Shown here piece by piece: positions 61,601 to 64,000 of a stretch of 64,000 nucleotides of DNA. The translations under genes and the position numbers were made by a program. The stretch spans positions 6,386,001-6,450,000 of the forward strand of contig NC_018681.1 in assembly GCF_000250675.2 (NCBI RefSeq). Reading direction: 5' to 3'. The notes below the pieces were generated by a model. That model saw only the letters and a list, made by a program, of their open reading frames with translations, made no database searches and was not told the DNA's origin. The stretch comes from Nocardia brasiliensis ATCC 700358. GTDB taxonomy: Bacteria > Actinomycetota > Actinomycetes > Mycobacteriales > Mycobacteriaceae. Position 1 is the stretch's first letter; every line of letters starts with the position of its first letter.

Positions 61601-64000
61601 AGCCAACCAGGATTCGAGGATCTCCCGATACAGCCCGGCCGCGCCCACGGTCTGCTGGGCGCCCGCGGCCGCCCGCAGGCGGCGCTCGTCCAGATCGGCG
61701 ATGAAGCTGAGCATGCGCGGGTTCTGCGCCAAACCGAGCAGGTCCTGAATACCGGTGATCAACCGCATCCTGGCATCGGCCCGGGTCACGTCCCCGCCGT
61801 AACGGTTGGCCAGGAAGGCGTGCACCTGCGCGGGCGCGAAATCCTCGACGGACAGGATGTGACGATCCTGCAGCAGCCCCACCCGCTCCCCCAGCGCGGT
61901 CAGCACCTGAGCGCGCGAGGCGAAGTGCTGAGTACGGCTCGCCACAATGATTTTCGCCTTGCCGACCGCGGCTTGCAGCAGCGTTTCCAGATGGTCGGTG
62001 GCGAATTCGTAGCTGATCCGGGTGACGAGTTCGTCGAAGCCGTCGAACAGCAGCACCACCCGGCCCTCACGCAGCATGTAGCGCAAGGCTTTCAGATCGA
62101 TCCGCTCTTCGCCGTGGTTGGCCAGGTGTGCGGCGACCAGCCCGTCCACCGAGTGTGTCTTGTCCAGATGCCGCAGTTCGATCAGGATCGGGATCAGCGC
62201 GGGCATCGTCTCGGTGATCCGGCGCGCCACCTCGTGCAGCGCGAAGGTCTTGCCGCGCCCGAAATCGCCGAGCACCAGCACGAATCGGCCGTGATCGGCG
62301 GCGACCAGGCGCAGCAGCTCGGCCACCAGGTCGTCCTGTACCACCTGGTCGCCGTGCTCGAGCATCCGGAACCGCTGCGGCACATAGAGATCCGGCGGAT
62401 AGCGGCGGTCCGTGCGCAACCGCTCCACCTGTTTGGCCAGGTAGTCGTCCAGATCGAGCAGACCCTGGAATTCGGTGAAGCTGCGCACCCGCAGGCCGTG
62501 ACTGGCGGCCTCGTCGCGCAGCGAACGTGGCGGTGGCGCACCGCGATACACCAGCTCGGAGCCGTATTCCGGGTCATGGCCGAGGAAGTCCTCGATCACC
62601 TGCCTGGTCATGTCGCCGACGTGCGCGCCGATCCGCCACTGGGCGGTCACCTCGTCGCGCTGATGCGTGATGATCAGATGCGGCGGTTCGGATTCGACGC
62701 GCCGGATCCGCGCGTCCGGATACCGGGTTTCGCACACCTCGGCCAGCCGCTCGAGCAACCGGCCGTGCGGGTCGAGCACGGCGGGGGCTTCCGGCGCGGT
62801 GTCCACCGGCTCGTCGGGACCGGTCAGTTCGGGCAGCGTGTGCGAGGACAGCGCCGCGACGGCGTTCGGCCAGGGCAGTTCCAGGCGAGCGGTCGGCGCG
62901 CCCGCGTCCCCCGAGGTCGCGCTGTAGCGGGCCAGCCCTTCGGCGGTCAGGTGGATGATCTCGTCCCGGCCCGGCGCGGTGGCGGGAATGACCGGCAGCC
63001 TGCCGTCCAGCCGATCCAGATGCGGCCCACCGGGTCCCGGGCCGTGCAGCAGTAGGTTCAGCCGCCCACCGAGCAGCCGCGACAGCGTGTCGACGTCGCG
63101 CAGCAACGCCGGATCGCGCGGCGAGGCCGCCGTGCCCGGCAACGGATCGTGCCGGACCACCCCGAGCCGTAGCCAGCCGTTCTCCTCGAACGGCCGTAGC
63201 CGCTCGGCGAACCACGCGGCCTGCGGCTCCCCGATCCGGCCGTAATCGTCGTCCGGCAGATGGGTCGCGGCCATGGTGGAGTTCAAACCCGCCACCACCA
63301 CCCGCAATTCGGGGATCGGGAACAGCGTCCACGGCTGTCCGACATCGAACACCAGATGATCCAGGCCCTGGTACAGCTCGCTGAACAGGCGCGCGTACTG
63401 CTCCAGCTTCGGGAAGTACGGCGGCTGCGGTTTCCGGTCGCGCGCTTCACAATTCAGGAAGTAGGCATGACATGCGATCTTGGACACGTCGTGGTTGCCC
63501 GGCACCACGACCAACCGGTCCGGCTCGAGGCCGAGCAGCACGCGCAGGCCGGTCAGGAAGGTCAGCGCCTCGTCGACCTCACGCGGCTTGCCGGATTCGG
63601 TGAGATCGCCGGTCACCACGATCAGATCCGGCTTCGGCACCCCGCGATCGATCGACTGGGTGACATTCGACCAGATCCGAGCCTGCAGTTCGCGCGCCGT
63701 GCTCGGCTCGTCCGGCGCGAGCAGGCCCCGGCCGAAGCGCGGGCCGGCGACATGCAGCACGCTGACTCCGGTTCGTGGTTCGGCATGCGGCGTGCCGCCC
63801 GGAAAGGCCGGGGCCGCAACGGGTGTGCGCCGGCTCATCGGCGACGCGACCGGGCCCGACTCCTCCTCGTCGGCGTAGCGGTCCGGTTGCGCCGCCCCCA
63901 GTTCGTTCGGAAAGCCCGGTGCGGTCGGCGGTTTCGCCCGGCCCGCGAGCAGATGCCGCACCCGCTCCAGCAGAATGCGGCGCGCCTCGTCAGCGGCCGA
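58625..64000 (-). CDS. Metallophosphoesterase-like/NACHT/pentapeptide/WD40 protein (5' end outside window)
   Basis: A giant STAND-type protein; at least 1778 aa lie in the window and the frame is open to the edge, so the true start is outside (GTG at 63961 is internal or an alternative). Residue numbers run from that GTG. Residues ~65-345 resemble a calcineurin-type phosphoesterase: VVTGDLTE and VPGNHDVS are kept, but the first motif (normally DxH) reads AGPRFG, so activity is doubtful. An uncharacterised linker domain (~400-530) precedes the NACHT NTPase: Walker A LGDFGRGKT (~565), Walker B VVLLFDGFDEL (~636). Pentapeptide repeats fill ~957-1036 (ADLTGARLVGVNL pattern). About 15 WD40 repeats (~1095-1725) suggest two beta-propellers. 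A C-terminal tail ends FESGELDQYLPEVGRL. Likely a ligand-sensing ATPase in signalling or defence. Confidence 0.9.
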   Translation of the reverse strand, partial: SAADEARRILLERVRHLLAGRAKPPTAPGFPNELGAAQPDRYADEEESGPVASPMSRRTPVAAPAFPGGTPHAEPRTGVSVLHVAGPRFGRGLLAPDEPSTARELQARIWSNVTQSIDRGVPKPDLIVVTGDLTESGKPREVDEALTFLTGLRVLLGLEPDRLVVVPGNHDVSKIACHAYFLNCEARDRKPQPPYFPKLEQYARLFSELYQGLDHLVFDVGQPWTLFPIPELRVVVAGLNSTMAATHLPDDDYGRIGEPQAAWFAERLRPFEENGWLRLGVVRHDPLPGTAASPRDPALLRDVDTLSRLLGGRLNLLLHGPGPGGPHLDRLDGRLPVIPATAPGRDEIIHLTAEGLARYSATSGDAGAPTARLELPWPNAVAALSSHTLPELTGPDEPVDTAPEAPAVLDPHGRLLERLAEVCETRYPDARIRRVESEPPHLIITHQRDEVTAQWRIGAHVGDMTRQVIEDFLGHDPEYGSELVYRGAPPPRSLRDEAASHGLRVRSFTEFQGLLDLDDYLAKQVERLRTDRRYPPDLYVPQRFRMLEHGDQVVQDDLVAELLRLVAADHGRFVLVLGDFGRGKTFALHEVARRITETMPALIPILIELRHLDKTHSVDGLVAAHLANHGEERIDLKALRYMLREGRVVLLFDGFDELVTRISYEFATDHLETLLQAAVGKAKIIVASRTQHFASRAQVLTALGERVGLLQDRHILSVEDFAPAQVHAFLANRYGGDVTRADARMRLITGIQDLLGLAQNPRMLSFIADLDERRLRAAAGAQQTVGAAGLYREILESWLAYETDRTASAAGSLPGLRLHELWLAVTAFALRIWETGEPYLRLSELTEVAQSLVEMTGSNRMSVQQSAHAIGSGSLLVRTEDNLFGFIHSSVTEWLVANHIAEQFAAGVTAPPQLSHVPLSQLSIDFLCDLADVRAARGWAGGVLDDPAADEVAKTNAVRLTTRLRTAPSADLRGAVLAGEDLSYRDMQQVDLTDADLTGARLVGVNLDRAVLRGARLVGARLDEASLVGADLTGADFTRARLARTDLTGTRAPDSRWNRAALLDVIGTPAGTDLHGAAWMPGSVARTEFAPASIGVRHGFHARHGRLPKPLAYSPDGGMLAIGSDDGGVLICDTETGLPLRTLQGHRNRSFAVAFTGTVLISGAADGAVGIWDAVTGESRRILHGHSEWPWPVELNRAGTLLATGDAQGMLRLWALPSGDLLHECAPEGRRELIYSLAFHDGVLAAAYRDGVVRLWDVETGTQRGEFVGETGSVFRIAFNPAGDVLAVGGANGTVALWDPVRCTLIRALPGHGGRVYTLAFHPRLPLLASGDTDGGLRVWDVDAGVAKYVPTEHNAAIYWLAFDPAGEVLASGDSAGLLCLRDSVTGELRHRITAHAGSIWPFAFRPDGAQLAVTDDQFTTRLWDPATGACRHVLTGHGRQVKSVTFNADGTILAAGGNDGVVRLWDPVTGRLIRRLVGSEDRLLTFETALFSGKQPQQLGVVGNDGRLSLLNLDTGDFQRHINIEAAPVWAIAFDPTDQYVATANDDDTVIIWTRTTGALHMVCGEHRGRVRSIAFNADGSLMATGCDDSVVRLWDVDSGRLLRELHGHGDRVYAVAFQGDRLASVSWDTTARIWDVEAGLSLHELTRHTGRLWSAAVDPRTGLLATAGDDLVIRLWDMATGRHLHTMEGHKRRVWALAFHPSGQLLASGGDDGNAMLWTVPGGDAAPAVRAELLGLPEGWAALAPDGRYKSEGNTAGQFWQVIGMSRFESGELDQYLPEVGRLPSDAPF

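Overview
The window is a high-GC actinobacterial chromosome segment, most likely from Nocardia or a close mycolic-acid relative. Supporting signs are the mycobacterial-type core gene order, whiA, mihF, a usfX-sigF-like pair, PyrR acting through a leader that overlaps the Shine-Dalgarno, and many genes whose -10 box sits 6-8 nt before the start codon (leaderless transcripts). No rRNA, tRNA, CRISPR array, transposase or prophage gene was seen.

Read from high to low coordinates on the minus strand, the backbone follows the order known from Mycobacterium tuberculosis Rv1379-Rv1438: pyrR-pyrB-pyrC-PH protein-carA-carB-pyrF (pyrimidines), mihF-gmk-rpoZ-coaBC-metK, priA, def-fmt-rsmB, rpe, ribE-ribBA-ribH-PH membrane protein, uvrC, rapZ-yvcK-whiA, gap-pgk-tpiA. 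Many neighbours overlap by 1-4 nt (TGATG, ATGA or GTGA), which suggests translational coupling. ribD, which normally lies between rpe and ribE, is absent here. Its place holds an unrecognised 156-aa protein, an AT-richer stretch, a large inverted repeat and two minisatellites.

Between the backbone blocks lie accessory genes:
- 0-1 kb: a GNAT-like protein.
- 9.8-13.2 kb: a HAD hydrolase, a gamma-glutamyltransferase lipoprotein and a GNAT protein.
- 19.3-21 kb: anti-sigma/SigF and an MmcQ/YjbR protein.
- 25-31 kb: a secreted lipase, a PadR regulator, TetR/NmrA and TetR/YqeB-like units with clear operators, a DUF6196-like protein and a subtilisin-inhibitor-like lipoprotein.
- 48.6-58.5 kb: an alpha/beta hydrolase, a small secreted protein, a DUF7489-like protein, AlkB, a SnoaL-like protein, a membrane protein/PadR pair, an HD-domain hydrolase, a CPBP protease, TetR/quinone reductase, a serpin-like remnant, a FAD monooxygenase and a DUF4334 protein.

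The right edge (58,625 to beyond 64,000) is one very large minus-strand gene. It encodes a degenerate metallophosphoesterase-like domain, a NACHT/STAND NTPase, pentapeptide repeats and about 15 WD40 repeats. It is the best candidate here for an undescribed signalling or defence system. Other unusual signals are a roughly 400-residue low-complexity insertion in PriA, a 32-bp perfect palindrome near 21.2 kb, a nested dyad cluster near 13.4 kb, and a 22-bp minisatellite that contains the stop codon of rpe.
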